Assembly: GCF_051401765.1 (NCBI RefSeq)
Contig: NW_027480593.1
Span: 620,001 to 684,000 of the forward strand
Reading direction: 5' to 3'
Source: Calliopsis andreniformis
Lineage: Eukaryota; Arthropoda; Insecta; Hymenoptera; Andrenidae
Length of the DNA stretch: 64,000 nt
Shown: in pieces, positions 38,449-51,877 of the stretch
Numbering within the stretch: position 1 is the first letter of the stretch
Layout: the number at the start of each line of letters is the position of its first letter
Program-made: the position numbers and the translations under genes
Notes under the pieces: generated by a model
The model's database searches: none
Told to the model about the DNA's origin: nothing
What the model saw: only the letters and a program-made list of their open reading frames with translations

Positions 38449-39564
38449 GATGGAGCATTGAGGATTGAAGATTAAGGACAGGGGATTGAGGATTGAAGAT
38501 TGAGGATTAAGGATTGAGGATTGGGGATTGAGGATCTAGGATTGAAAATTGATTATTGAGAATTGAAGATAGAGGATTGAGGATTGAGGATTGAGAATTG
38601 AGAATTGAGGATAAGGACTGAGGGTTGAGGATTGAGGTTTGAGGAATGAGGATTGAGGATTGAGGATTGAGGATTTAAGATTATGTATTGATGATTGAAG
38701 ATTGAGGATTGGGGATTGAGGGTTGAGGATTGAGGACGAGGACTGACGGTTGAGGATTGTGGTTTGAGGATTGAGGATTGAGGATTGATGATTGGGGATT
38801 GAAGATTGAGTATTGGGGATTGAAGATTGAGTATTGATGATTGAAGATTGAGGATTGAGGATTGAGGGTTGAGGGTTGAGGACGAGGACTGACGGTTGAG
38901 GATTGAGGCTTGAGGATTGAGGGTTGAGGACTGAGGACTGTGGATTGAGGATTGAGGATGGAGCATTGAGGATTGAAGGTTGAGGACTGGGGATTGAGGA
39001 TTGAAAATTGAGGATTAAGTATTGAGGATTGGGGATTGAGGATTGAAAGTTGAGTATTGAGGATTGAAGATTGAGGATTGAGGTTTGAGGTCTGAGGACT
39101 GAGGATTGAGGATTGAGAATTGGGGATTGAGGATTGAGGATTGAAGATTGAGGATTGGGTGTTGAGGATTGAAGAATGAGGATTGAGGATTGAGGATTGA
39201 GGATTGGGGACTGAGGATTGGATATTCAGGATTGAGGATTGAGGATTCAGTATTGAGGGTTGAATATTGAGTATTGAGGATTGAAAACTGACGATTGAGG
39301 ATTGAGGATTGAGGATTGAGAATTGAGGATTGATGATTGAGTATTGATGATTGAAGATTGAGGATTGGGGATTGAGGATTGAGGATTGAGTATTTAAGAT
39401 TGAGGATTGGGGACTGAGTGTTGAGGGTTGTGTGATGAGAATTGATGTTTGTGGATAGATATTTGGAGATTGCAGATTGAGCATTGAGTATTGAAATCTG
39501 TGAATTGATGATATTCTATTGAGGATTGAGAATTGACAACTGATTGTTGAGGACTGAGGGCTGA
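38449..39564 (+). repeat. Region C block, copy 2 of the 2,399-bp-offset duplication
   Basis: Copy of 36050-37165 with N landmark 39513. The two differ by scattered substitutions and diverge after GACAACTGATTG, where copy 2 continues with the ordinary GGGCTGAAG and ATTCAGG flank. Confidence 0.82.
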
Positions 39565-40975
39565 AGATTGAGTATTCAGGATTGAGAATTCAGAATTGAG
39601 GATTGAGGACTGAGGACTGAGGATTGAAGATTGAGTATTGAGGATTGAAGATTGAGGATTAAGGATTGAGGATTGGCGATTGAGGATCTAGGATTGAAAA
39701 TTGATTATTGAGGATTGAAGATTGAGGATTGAGGATTGAGGATTGAGAATTGAGTATTGAGGATAAGGACTGAGGGTTGAGGATTGAGGTTTGAGGAATG
39801 AGGATTGAGGATTGAGGATTGAGGATTGAAGATTGAGTATTGATGATTGAAGACTGAGGATTAAGGATTGAGGATGGAGGATGAGGGCTGAGGGTTGAGG
39901 ATTGAGGTTTGAGTATTGAATCCTGAGAATTCAGGATATTCTACTGAGTATTGCGAATTGATGATTGACGGTTGAGTATTGATGATTGAAGATTGAGGAT
40001 TGGGGATTGAGGATTGAGGATTGAGGATTGAAGATTGAGGATTGGGGACTGAGTGTTGAGGGTTGTGTGATGAGAATTGATGTTTGTGGATAGATATTTG
40101 AAGATTGCAGATTGAGCATTGAGTATTGAAATCTGTGAATTGATGATATTCTATTGAGGATTGAGAATTGACAACTGATTGTTGAGGACTGAGGGCTGAA
40201 GATTGAGGATTCAGGATTGAGAATTCAGAATTGAGGATTGAGGACTGAGGACTGAGGATTGAAGATTGAGTATTGAGGATTGAAGATTGAGGATTAAGGA
40301 TTGAGGATTGGCGATTGATTATCTAGGATCGAAAATTGATTATTGAGGATTGAAGATTGAGGATTAAGGATTGAGGATTGAGAATCGAGAATTGAGGATA
40401 AGGACTGAGGGTTTAGGATTGAGGTTTGAGGAATGAGGGTTGAGGATGGAGGATTGAGGATTGAAGATTGAGTATTGATGATTGAAGACTGAGGATTGAG
40501 GATTGAGGGTTGAGGATTGAGGACGAGGACTGACAGTTGAGGATTGTGGTTTGTGGATTGAGGGTTGAGGATTGAGAATTGTGGATGGGGACTGTGGTTT
40601 GAGGATTGATGACTGAGGATTGGGGATTGAGGATTGATGATTGCGGATTGAGTATTGAAAATTGAGTATTGAGGATTGAATACTGAGGATTGAGGATTGA
40701 GGATTGAGGATTGAAGGTTGAGTATTGTGGATTGAAGATTGAGGATTGAGGATTGACGATTGATTATTGAGGATTTAGGTTTGAGGATTGACGATGAGGG
40801 CTGAGGGTTGAGGATTGAGGTTTGATTTCTGAGGACTGAGGATTCAGGATTGAGAATTGAGGATTGAGGATTGAGGATTGAAGATTGAGGATTGGGTATT
40901 GAGGTTTGAAGAATGAGGATTGAGGATTGAGGATTGGGGCCTGAAGATTGAGGATTGAGGATTGAGGATTGATGA
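39565..40975 (+). repeat. Region C segment with landmarks 39938 and 40148
   Basis: Class 2 landmark 39938 and N landmark 40148 lie 210 bases apart, the tightest pair in the window after the 37 kb cluster. The 40.2-40.9 kb part recurs at 46.2-46.8, 50.7-51.4 and 62.3-63.0 kb, with GATTATCTAGG, GATGGGGACTGTGG and TTTGATTTCTGAGG as shared marks. No gene is seen. Confidence 0.72.
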
Positions 40976-43042
40976 TTGAAGATTCAGTATTGAGAATTGA
41001 AGATTGAGGATTGAGTATTGAGTATTGAAGATTGAGGACTGAGTGTTGAGGGTTGAGAGATGAGAATTGATGTTTGTGGATGGAGATTTGAAGATTGAAG
41101 ATTGAGGATTGAGTATTGAAAACTGAGAATTCAGGATATTCTACTGAGTATTGAGAATTGAGGATTGATGGTTGAGCATTGAGGATTGATGGTTGAGGGT
41201 TGTGTGTTGAATATTGAGGATTGGCGGATTGAGTATTGAAGATTGAGGACTGAGGACTGGGGATTGAGTATTGAGGATTGAGGATTGAGTATTGAGGATT
41301 GAGGATTGAAGATTGAGTATTGATGATTGAAGATTGCGGATTGATTATTGAGGGTTGAGTATTGATGACGAGGACTGAGGGTTGAGGATTGAGTACTGGG
41401 GATTGAGGATCGAGGATTGAAGAATGAGGACTGAGGATTGAGGATTGAGGATTGAGGATTGAAGATTGAGTATTGAGGATTGAAGATTGAGGATTGATGA
41501 CAGACGATTGAGAATTGAGGATTGATGATTGCGGATTGAGGATTGAAGATTGAGTGTTGATGATTGAATATTGAGGATTGAGAATTGACAACTGATTGTT
41601 GATGACTTAGGTCTGAATATTGAGGATTCAGGATTGAGGATTCAGGATTGAGGTTTGAGGACTGAGGATTGAGGATTGGATATTGCGGATTGAACATTGA
41701 GGATTGAGGATTGAGGATTGAGGACTGAGGATTGAGGACTGAAGATTGAATATTGAATATTGATGATTGAAGGTTGAGGATTGAGGATTGAGGGCTGTGG
41801 ATTGAGGACGAGGACTGATGGTTGAGTATTGATGTTTGAGGTCTGAGGATTGAGGATTGAGGATTGAGAATTGAGGATTGAGGATTGAGGATTCAAGATT
41901 GAGGATTGGGTATTGAGGATTGAAGAATGAGCATTGAAGAATGAGAATTGAGTATTGAGGATTGAGGATTGAGGATTGAAGATTGAGGATTGGGGATTGA
42001 GGATTGACGATTGAGGATTGAGTATTGAGGATTAAGAATTGAGGATTGAGGATTGAGGATTGAAGATTGAGTATTGAGGATTGAAGATTGAAGATTGAGG
42101 ATTGATGGTTGAGGATTGAGGATTGCGGATTGAGGACTGAGGATTGAGGACTGAAGATTGAATATTGAATATTGATGATTGAAGATTGTGGATTGAGGAT
42201 TGAGGGCTGTGGATTGAGGACGAGGACTGATGGTTGAGTATTGATGTTTGAGGTCTGAGGATTGAGGATTGAGGATTGAGAATTGAGGATTGAGGATTGA
42301 GGATTCAAGATTGAGGATTGGGTATTGAGGATTGAAGAATGAGGATTGAAGAATGAGGATTGAGGATTGAGGATTGAGGATTGAGGATTGAGGATTGAGG
42401 ATTGAGGATTGAGTATTGAAGATTGAGGATTGGGTATTGCGGATTGAACATTGAGGATTGGGTATTGAGGATTGAAGACTGAGGATTGAGGATTGAGGAT
42501 TGAGGATTGAGGATTGAAGATTGAGTATTGAGGATTGAAGATTGAGGATTGAGGATTGACGATTGAAGATTGAGGATTGAAGATTTAGTATTGATGATTG
42601 AAGATTGAGGATTGAGGATTGAGTGTTGAGGATGGAGGACGAGGACTGACGGTTGAGGATTGAGGTTTGTGGATTGAGGATTGAGGATTGATGACTGAGG
42701 ATTGAGGATTGACGATTGGGTATTGAGGATTGAAGATTGAGGACTGGGGATTGAGGATTGAAGAATGAGGATTGAGGATTGAGGATTGATGATTGGGGAT
42801 TGTAGATTGAGCATTGAGGATTGAAGATTGAGTATTGATGATTGAAGATTGAGGATTGAGGATTGAGGGTTGAGGACGAGGTCTGACGGTTGAGGATTGA
42901 GGTTTGAGGATTGAGGGTTGTGGACTGAGGACTGAGGATGGAAGATTGAGGATGGAGCATTGAGGATTGAAGATTAAGGACAGGGGATTGAGGATTGAAG
43001 ATTGAGGATTAAGGATTGAGGATTGGGGATTGAGGATCTAGG
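40976..43042 (+). repeat. R block, copy 1
   Basis: Contains class 2 landmark 41138 (ATATTCTACTGAG variant) followed by GATTGGCGGATTG. It repeats at 43205-45418 at offset 2,229 on the left and 2,376 on the right, and at about 51479-53384 at offset 10,503 on the left and 10,342 on the right. After 41138 the block runs about 2 kb without another landmark, far longer than the usual spacing. Confidence 0.83.
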
Positions 43043-43204
43043 ATTGAAGAATGAGGACTGAGGATTGAGGATTGAGGATTGAGGATTGAAGATTGAGTAT
43101 TGAGGATTGAAGATTGAGGATTGAGGATTGAGGATTGAGGATTGACGATTGAGGATTCAGGATTGAGGATTGAAGATTGAAGATTGAGGATTGAGGATTG
43201 ATGA

Positions 43205-45418
43205 TTGAAGATTCAGTATTGAGAATTGAAGATTGAGGATTGAGTATTGAGTATTGAAGATTGAGGACTGAGTGTTGAGGGTTGAGAGATGAGAATTGAT
43301 GTTTGTGGATGGAGATTTTAAGATTGAAGATTGAGGATTGAGTATTGAAAACTGAGAATTCAGGATATTCTACTGAGTATTGAGAATTGAGGATTGATGG
43401 TTGAGCATTGAGGATTGATGGTTGAGTGTTGTGTGTTGAATATTGAGGATTGGCGGATTGAGTATTGAAGATTGAGGACTGAGGACTGGGGATTGAGTAT
43501 TGAGGATTGAGGATTGAGTATTGAGGATTGAGGATTGAAGATTGAGTATTGATGATTGAAGATTGCGGATTGATTATTGAGGGTTGAGTATTGATGACGA
43601 GGACTGAGGGTTGAGGATTGAGTACTGGGGATTGAGGATCGAGGATTGAAGAATGAGGACTGAGGATTGAGGATTGAGGATTGAGGATTGAAGATTGAGT
43701 ATTGAGGATTGAAGATTGAGGATTGATGACAGACGATTGAGAATTGAGGATTGATGATTGCGGATTGAGGATTGAAGATTGAGTGTTGAGGATTGAATAT
43801 TGAGGATTGAGAATTGACAACTGATTGTTGATGACTTAGGTCTGAATATTGAGGATTCAGGATTGAGGATTCAGGATTGAGGTTTGAGGACTGAGGATTG
43901 AGGATTGGATATTGCGGATTGAACATTGAGGATTGAGGATTGAGGATTGAGGACTGAGGATTGAGGACTGAAGATTGAATATTGAATATTGATGATTGAA
44001 GGTTGAGGATTGAGGATTGAGGGCTGTGGATTGAGGACGAGGACTGACGGTTGAGTATTGATGTTTGAGGTCTGAGGATTGAGGATTGAGGATTGAGAAT
44101 TGAGGATTGAGGATTGAGGATTCAAGATTGAGGATTGGGAATTGAGGATTGAAGAATGAGCATTGAAGAATGAGAATTGAGTATTGAGGATTGAGGATTG
44201 AGGATTGAAGATTGAGTATTGAGGATTGAAGATTGAGGATTGAGGATTGATGGTTGAGGATTGAGGATTGCGGATTGAGGATTGAGGATTGAGGATTGAG
44301 GATTGAAGATTGAGTATTGAGGATTGAAGATAGAGGATTGAGGATTGAGGATTGAAGATTGAGGATTGGGGATTGAGGATTGACGATTGAGGATTGAGTA
44401 TTGAGGATTAAGAATTGAGGATTGAGGATTGAGGATTGAAGATTGAGTATTGAGGATTGAAGATTGAAGATTGAGGATTGATGGTTGAGGATTGAGGATT
44501 GCGGATTGAGGACTGAGGATTGAGGACTGAAGATTGAATATTGAATATTGATGATTGAAGATTGTGGATTGAGGATTGAGGGCTGTGGATTGAGGACGAG
44601 GACTGATGGTTGAGTATTGATGTTTGAGGTCTGAGGATTGAGGATTGAGGATTGAGAATTGAGGATTGAGGATTGAGGATTCAAGATTGAGGATTGGGTA
44701 TTGAGGATTGAAGAATGAGGATTGAAGAATGAGGATTGAGGATTGAGGATTGAGGATTGAGGATTGAGGATTGAGGATTGAGGATTGAGTATTGAAGATT
44801 GAGGATTGGGTATTGCGGATTGAACATTGAGGATTGGGTATTGAGGATTGAAGATTGAGGATTGAGGATTGAGGATTGAGGATTGAGGATTGAAGATTGA
44901 GTATTGAGGATTGAAGATTGAGGATTGAGGATTGAGGATTGAAGATTGAGGATTGAAGATTTAGTATTGATGATTGAAGATTGAGGATTGAGGATTGAGT
45001 GTTGAGGATGGAGGACGAGGACTGACGGTTGAGGATGGAGGTTTGTGGATTGAGGATTGAGGATTGATGACTGAGGATTGAGGATTGACGATTGGGTATT
45101 GAGGATTGAAGATTGAGGACTGGGGATTGAGGATTGAAGAATGAGGATTGAGGATTGAGGATTGATGATTGGGGATTGTAGATTGAGCATTGAGGATTGA
45201 AGATTGAGTATTGATGATTGAAGATTGAGGATTGAGGATTGAGGGTTGAGGACGAGGTCTGACGGTTGAGGATTGAGGTTTGAGGATTGAGGGTTGTGGA
45301 CTGAGGACTGAGGATGGAAGATTGAGGATGGAGCATTGAGGATTGAAGATTAAGGACAGGGGATTGAGGATTGAAGATTGAGGATTAAGGATTGAGGATT
45401 GGGGATTGAGGATCTAGG
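43205..45418 (+). repeat. R block, copy 2, with 147-bp insertion
   Basis: Landmark 43367 matches 41138 at 2,229 bases. Beyond about 44.36 kb the offset to copy 1 becomes 2,376. The extra 147 bases, exactly 21 heptamers, lie at roughly 44210-44357 and consist of the same kinds of heptamer as the flank. The block ends at GATCTAGG, beyond which copies 1 and 2 part. Confidence 0.83.
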
Positions 45419-46790
45419 ATTGAAAATTGATTATTGAGGATTGAAGGTAGAGGATTGAGGATTGAGGATTGAGAATTGAGAATTGAGGATAAGGACTGAG
45501 GGTTGAGGATTGAGGTTTGAGGGATGAGGATTGAGGATTGAGGATTGAGGATTTAAGATTATGTATTGATGATTGAAGATTGAGGATTGAGGATTGAGGG
45601 TTGAGGATTGAGGACGAGGACTGACGGTTGAGGATTGTGGTTTGAGGATTGAGGACTGAGGATTGATGATTGGGGATTGAAGATTGAGTATTGAGGATTG
45701 AAGATTGAGTATTGATGATTGAAGATTGAGGATTGAGGATTGAGGGTTGAGGGTTGAGGACGAGGACTGACGGTTGAGGATTGAGGTTTGAGGATTGAGG
45801 GTTGAGGATTGAGGATTGAGGATTGGGGACTGAGGATTGGATATTCAGGATTGAGGATTCAGGATTCAGGATTGAGGGTTGAATATTGAGTATTGAGGAT
45901 TGAAGACTGACGATTGGGGATTGAGGATTGAGGATTGAGAATTGAGGATTGATGATTGAGTATTGATGATTGAAGATTGAGGATTGGGGATTGAGGATTG
46001 AGGATTGAGGATTGAAGATTGAGGATTGGGGACTGAGTGTTGAGGGTTGTGTGATGAGAATTGATGTTTGTGGATAGATATTTGAAGATTGCAGATTGAG
46101 CATTGAGTATTGAAATCTGTGAATTGATGATATTCTATTGAGGATTGAGAATTGACAACTGATTGTTGAGGACTGAGGGCTGAAGATTGAGGATTCAGGA
46201 TTGAGAATTCAGAATTGAGGATTGAGGACTGAGGACTGAGGATTGAAGATTGAGTATTGAGGATTGAAGATTGAGGATTAAGGATTGAGGATTGGCGATT
46301 GATTATCTAGGATTGAAAATTGATTATTGAGGATTGAAGATTGAGGATTAAGGATTGAGGATTGAGAATTGAGAATTGAGGATAAGGACTGAGGGTTTAG
46401 GATTGAGGTTTGAGGAATGAGGATTGAGGATGGAGGATTGAGGATTGAAGATTGAGTATTGATGATTGAAGACTGAGGATTGAGGATTGAGGGTTGAGGA
46501 TTGAGGACGAGGACTGACAGTTGAGGATTGTGGTTTGTGGATTGAGGGTTGAGGATTGAGAATTGTGGATGGGGACTGTGGTTTGAGGATTGATGACTGA
46601 GGATTGGGGATTGAGGATTGATGATTGCGGATTGAGTATTGAAAATTGAGTATTGAGGATTGAATACTGAGGATTGAGGATTGAGGATTGAGGATTGAAG
46701 GTTGAGTATTGTGGATTGAAGATTGAGGATTGAGGATTGACGATTGATTATTGAGGATTTAGGTTTGAGGATTGACGATGAGGGCTGAGG
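44640..46790 (+). repeat. Q block, copy 1 of a 2,189-bp tandem repeat
   Basis: Overlaps the end of R copy 2 and includes N landmark 46132. It repeats at once at 46829-48979 (landmark 48321) at a constant offset of 2,189. Marks include GATTAAGGACAGGGG, GATCTAGG, GATTTAAGATTATG and GGATTGGATATTCAGG. Confidence 0.85.
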
Positions 46791-46828
46791 GTTGAGGATT
46801 GAGGTTTGATTTCTGAGGACTGAGGATT

Positions 46829-48979
46829 GAGGATTGAGGATTGAGAATTGAGGATTGAGGATTGAGGATTCAAGATTGAGGATTGGGTATTGAGGATTGA
46901 AGAATGAGGATTGAAGAATGAGGATTGAGGATTGAGGATTGAGGATTGAGGATTGAGGATTGAGGATTGAGGATTGAGTATTGAAGATTGAGGATTGGGT
47001 ATTGCGGATTGAACATTGATGATTGGGTATTGAGGATTGAAGATTGAGGATTGAGGATTGAGGATTGAGGATTGAGGATTGAAGATTGAGTATTGAGGAT
47101 TGAAGATTGAGGATTGAGGATTGAGGATTGAAGATTGAGGATTGAAGATTTAGTATTGATGATTGAAGATTGAGGATTAAGGATTGAGTGTTGAGGATGG
47201 AGGACGAGGACTGACGGTTGAGGATTGAGGTTTGTGGATTGAGGATTGAGGATTGATGACTGAGGATTGAGGATTGACGATTGGGTATTGAGGATTGAAG
47301 ATTGAGGACTGGGGATTGAGGATTGAAGAATGAGGATTGAGGATTGAGGATTGATGATTGGGGATTGTAGATTGAGCATTGAGGATTGAAGATTGAGTAT
47401 TGATGATTGAAGATTGAGGATTGAGGATTGAGGGTTGAGGACGAGGTCTGACGGTTGAGGATTGAGGTTTGAGGATTGAGGGTTGTGGACTGAGGACTGA
47501 GGATGGAAGATTGAGGATGGAGCATTGAGGATTGAAGATTAAGGACAGGGGATTGAGGATTGAAGATTGAGGATTAAGGATTGAGGATTGGGGATTGAGG
47601 ATCTAGGATTGAAAATTGATTATTGACGATTGAAGATAGAGGATTGAGGATTGAGGATTGAGAATTGAGAATTGAGGATAAGGACTGAGGGTTGAGGATT
47701 GAGGTTTGCGGGATGAGGATTGAGGATTGAGGATTGAGGATTTAAGATTATGTACTGATGATTGAAGATTGAAGATTGAGGATTGAGGGTTGAGGATTGA
47801 GGACGAGGACTGACGGTTGAGGATTGTGGTTTGAGGATTGAGGATTGAGGATTGATGATTGGGGATTGAAGATTGAGTATTGAGGATTGAAGATTGAGTA
47901 TTGATGATTGAAGATTGAGGATTGAGGATTGAGGGTTGAGGGTTGAGGACGAGGACTGACGGTTGAGGATTGAGGTTTGAGGATTGAGGGTTGAGGATTG
48001 AGGATTGAGGATTGGGGACTGAGGATTGGATATTCAGGATTGAGGATTCAGGATTCAGGATTGAGCGTTGAATATTGAGTATTGAGGATTGAAGACTGAC
48101 GATTGGGGATTGAGGATTGAGGATTGAGAATTGAGGATTGATGATTGAGTATTGATGATTGAAGATTGAGGATTGGGGATTGAGGATTGAGGTTTGAGGA
48201 TTGAAGATTGAGGATTGGGGACTGAGTGTTGAGGGTTGTGTGATGAGAATTGATGTTTGTGGATAGATATTTGAAGATTGCAGATTGAGCATTGAGTATT
48301 GATATCTGTGAATTGATGATATTCTATTGAGGATTGAGAATTGACAACTGATTGTTGAGGACTGAGGGCTGAAGATTGAGGATTCAGGATTGAGAATTCA
48401 GAATTGAGGATTGAGGACTGAGGACTGAGGATTGAAGATTGAGTATTGAGGATTGAAGATTGAGGATTAAGGATTGAGGATTGGCGATTGAATATCTAGG
48501 ATTGAAAATTGATTATTGAGGATTGAAGATTGAGGATTAAGGATTGAGGATTGAGAATTGAGAATAGAGGATAAGGACTGAGGGTTGAGCATTGAGGTTT
48601 GAGGAATGAGGTTTGAAGATTGAGGATTGAGGATTGAAGATTGAGTATTGATGATTGAAGACTGAGGATTGAGGATTGAGGGTTGAGGATTGAGGACGAG
48701 GACTGACAGTTGAGGATTGTGGTTTGTGGATTGAGGGTTGAGGATTGAGAATTGTGGATGGGGACTGTGGTTTGAGGATTGATGACTGAGTATTGAGGAT
48801 TGAGGATTGATGATTGCGGATTGAGTATTGAAAATTGAGTATTGAGGATTGAATATTAAGGATTGAGGATTGAGGATTGAGGATTGAAGGTTGAGTATTG
48901 TGGATTGAAGATTGAGGATTGAGGATTGACGATTGAATATTGAGGATTTAGGTTTGAGGATTGACGATGAGGGCTGAGG
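46829..48979 (+). repeat. Q block, copy 2
   Basis: Tandem copy of 44640-46790. Its N landmark at 48321 has the derived form GATATCTGTG instead of GAAATCTGTG, shared with N landmarks 54063 and 60079 only. Further Q copies lie at about 52.6-54.1 kb and, in part, at 59.1-60.1 kb. Confidence 0.85.
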
Positions 48980-50250
48980 GTTGAGGATTGAGGTTTGAGG
49001 TCTGAGGACTGAGGATTGAGGATTGAGAATTGAGGATTGAGGATTGAGGATTGAAGATTGAGGATTGGGTATTGAGGTTTGAAGAATGAGGATTGAGGAT
49101 TGAGGATTGGCGCCTGAGGATTGAGGATTGAGGATTGAGGATTGAGGATTGAAGATGCAGTATTGAGGATTGAAGATTGAGTGTTGAGGATTGAGGATTG
49201 AACATTGAGGACTGAGTGTTGATGGTTGAGTGATGAGAATTGATGTTTGTGGATAGAGATTTGAAGATTGCAGATTGAGTATTGAGTATTGAAAACTGTG
49301 AATTGTGGATATTCTATTGAGGATTGAGGATTGACAACTGATTGTTGAGGACTGAGGGCAGAAGATTGAGGATTCAGGATTGAGGATTCAGAATTGAGGT
49401 TTGAGGACTGAGGATTGAGGATTGAAGATTGAGTATTGAGGATTGAAGATTGAGGATTGAGGTTGAGGATTGAGGATTGAGGATGAGGGCTGAGGGCTGA
49501 GGATTGAGGTTTGAGGACTGAGGTCTGAGGATTGAGTATAGAGAATTGAGGATTGAGGATTGAGGATTGAGGATTGAGGATTGGAGATTGAGGATTGGGT
49601 ATTGAGGATTGAAGAATGAGGATTGAGGATTGAGGACTCAGGATTGAGGATTGAAGATTGAGTATTGAGGATTGAAGACTGACGATTGAGGATTGAGGGT
49701 TGAGTGTTGAGGATTGAATATTGAGGATTGAGAATTGACAACTGATTGTTGAGGACTTAGGTGTAAAGATTGAGGATTCAGGATTGAGGATTCAGGATTG
49801 AGGTTTGAGGACTGAGGATTGAGGATTGGATATTGCGGATTGAACATTGAGGATTGAGGATTGAGGATTGAGGACTGAGGATTGAGGACTGAAGATTGAA
49901 TATTGAATATTGATGATTGAAGATTGAGGATTGAGGATTGAGTGCTGTGGATTGAGGACGAGGACTGATGGTTGAGTATTGATGTTTGAGGTCTGAGGAT
50001 TGAGGATTGAGGATTGAGAATTGAGGATTGAGGATTGAGGATTCAAGATTGAGGATTGCGTATTGAGGATTGAAGAATGAGGATTGAAGACTGACGATTG
50101 GGGATTGAGGATTGAGGATTGAGAATTGAGGATTGATGATTGAGTATTGATGATTGAAGATTGAGGATTGGGGATTGAGGATTGAGGATTGAGGATTGAA
50201 GATTGAGGATTGGGGACTGAAGATTGAATATTGAATATTGATGATTGAAG
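48980..50250 (+). repeat. Region C segment, first member of the 11,758-bp pair
   Basis: Class 1 landmark 49311 (GTGGATATTC, GGGCAGAAG). Sequence from about 48.2 to 50.1 kb reappears at about 59.9-61.8 kb at a constant offset of 11,758 (landmarks 48321/60079 and 49311/61069). A shared register slip GATTGAGGTTGAGG lies near 49457 and 61215. The 55.6-55.9 kb stretch (landmark 55679) is a third, more diverged relative. No gene is seen. Confidence 0.82.
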
Positions 50251-50269
50251 ATTGAGGATTGAGGATTGA

Positions 50270-51877
50270 GTGCTGTGGATTGAGGACGAGGACTGATGGT
50301 TGAGTATTGATGTTTGAGGTCTGAGGATTGCGGATTGAGGATTGAGGATTGAGGATTGAAGATTGAGGATTGAGGATTCAAGATTGAGGATTGCGTATTG
50401 AGGATTGAAGAATGAGGATTGAAGACTGACGATTGGGGATTGAGGATTGAGGATTGAGAATTGAGGATTGATGATTGAGTATTGATGATTGAAGATTGAG
50501 GATTGGGGATTGAGGATTGAGGATTGAGGATTGAAGATTGAGGATTGGGGACTGAGTGTTGAGGGTTGTGTGATGAGAATTGATGTTTGTGGATAGATAT
50601 TTGAAGATTGCAGATTGAGCATTGAGTATTGAAATCTGTGAATTGATGATATTCTATTGAGGATTGAGAATTGACAACTGATTGTTGAGGACTGAGGGCT
50701 GAAGATTGAGGATTCAGGATTGAGAATTCAGAATTGAGGATTGAGGACTGAGGACTGAGGATTGAAGATTGAGTATTGAGGATTGAAGATTGAGGATTAA
50801 GGATTGAGGATTGGCGATTGATTATCTAGGATTGAAAATTGATTATTGAGGATTGAAGATTGAGGATTAAGGATTGAGGATTGAGAATTGAGAATTGAGG
50901 ATAAGGACTGAGGGTTGAGGATTGAGGTTTGAGGAATGAGGATTGAGGATGGAGGATTGAGGATTGCAGATTGAGTATTGATGATTGAAGACTGAGGATT
51001 GAGGATTGAGGGTTGAGGATTGAGGACGAGGACTGAGAGTTGAGGATTGTGGTTTGTGGATTGAGGGTTGAGGATTGAGAATTGTGGATGGGGACTGTGG
51101 TTTGAGGATTGATGACTGAGGATTGGGGATTGAGGATTGATGATTGCGGATTGAGTATTGAAAATTGAGTATTGAGGATTGAGTACTGAGGATTGAGGAT
51201 TGAGGATTGAGGATTGAAGGTTGAGTATTGTGGATTGAAGATTGAGGATTGAGGATTGACGATTGATTATTGAGGATTTAGGTTTGAGGATTGACGATGA
51301 GGGCTGAGGGTTGAGGATTGAGGTTTGATTTCTGAGGACTGAGGATTCAGGATTGAGAATTGAGGATTGAGGATTGAGGATTGAAGATTGAGGATTGGGT
51401 ATTGAGGTTTGAAGAATGAGGATTGAGGATTGAGGATTGGGGCCTGAGGATTGAGGATTGAGGATTGAGGATTGAGGATTGAAGATTCAGTATTGAGAAT
51501 TGAAGATTGAGGATTGAGTATTGAGTATTGAAGATTGAGGACTGAGTGTTGAGGGTTGAGAGATGAGAATTGATGTTTGTGGATGGAGATTTGAAGATTG
51601 AAGATTGAGGATTGAGTATTGAAAACTGAGAATTCAGGATATTCTACTGAGTATTGAGAATTGAGGATTGATGGTTGAGCATTGAGGATTGATGGTTGAG
51701 GGTTGTGTGTTGAATATTGAGGATTGGCGGATTGAGTATTGAAGATTGAGGACTGAGGACTGGGGATTGAGTATTGAGGATTGAGGATTGAGTATTGAGG
51801 ATTGAGGATTGAAGATTGAGTATTGATGATTGAAGATTGCGGATTGATTATTGAGGGTTGAGGATTGATGACGAGGA
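50270..51877 (+). repeat. Region C segment, first member of the 11,618-bp pair
   Basis: N landmark 50651 and class 2 landmark 51641 match 62269 and 63259 at 11,618 bases. The segment ends where 51877 continues with GAGGGTTGAGG and its partner near 63495 continues with GACAGTTGAGG. The offset is 140 bases, or 20 heptamers, less than that of the adjoining pair. Confidence 0.82.
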
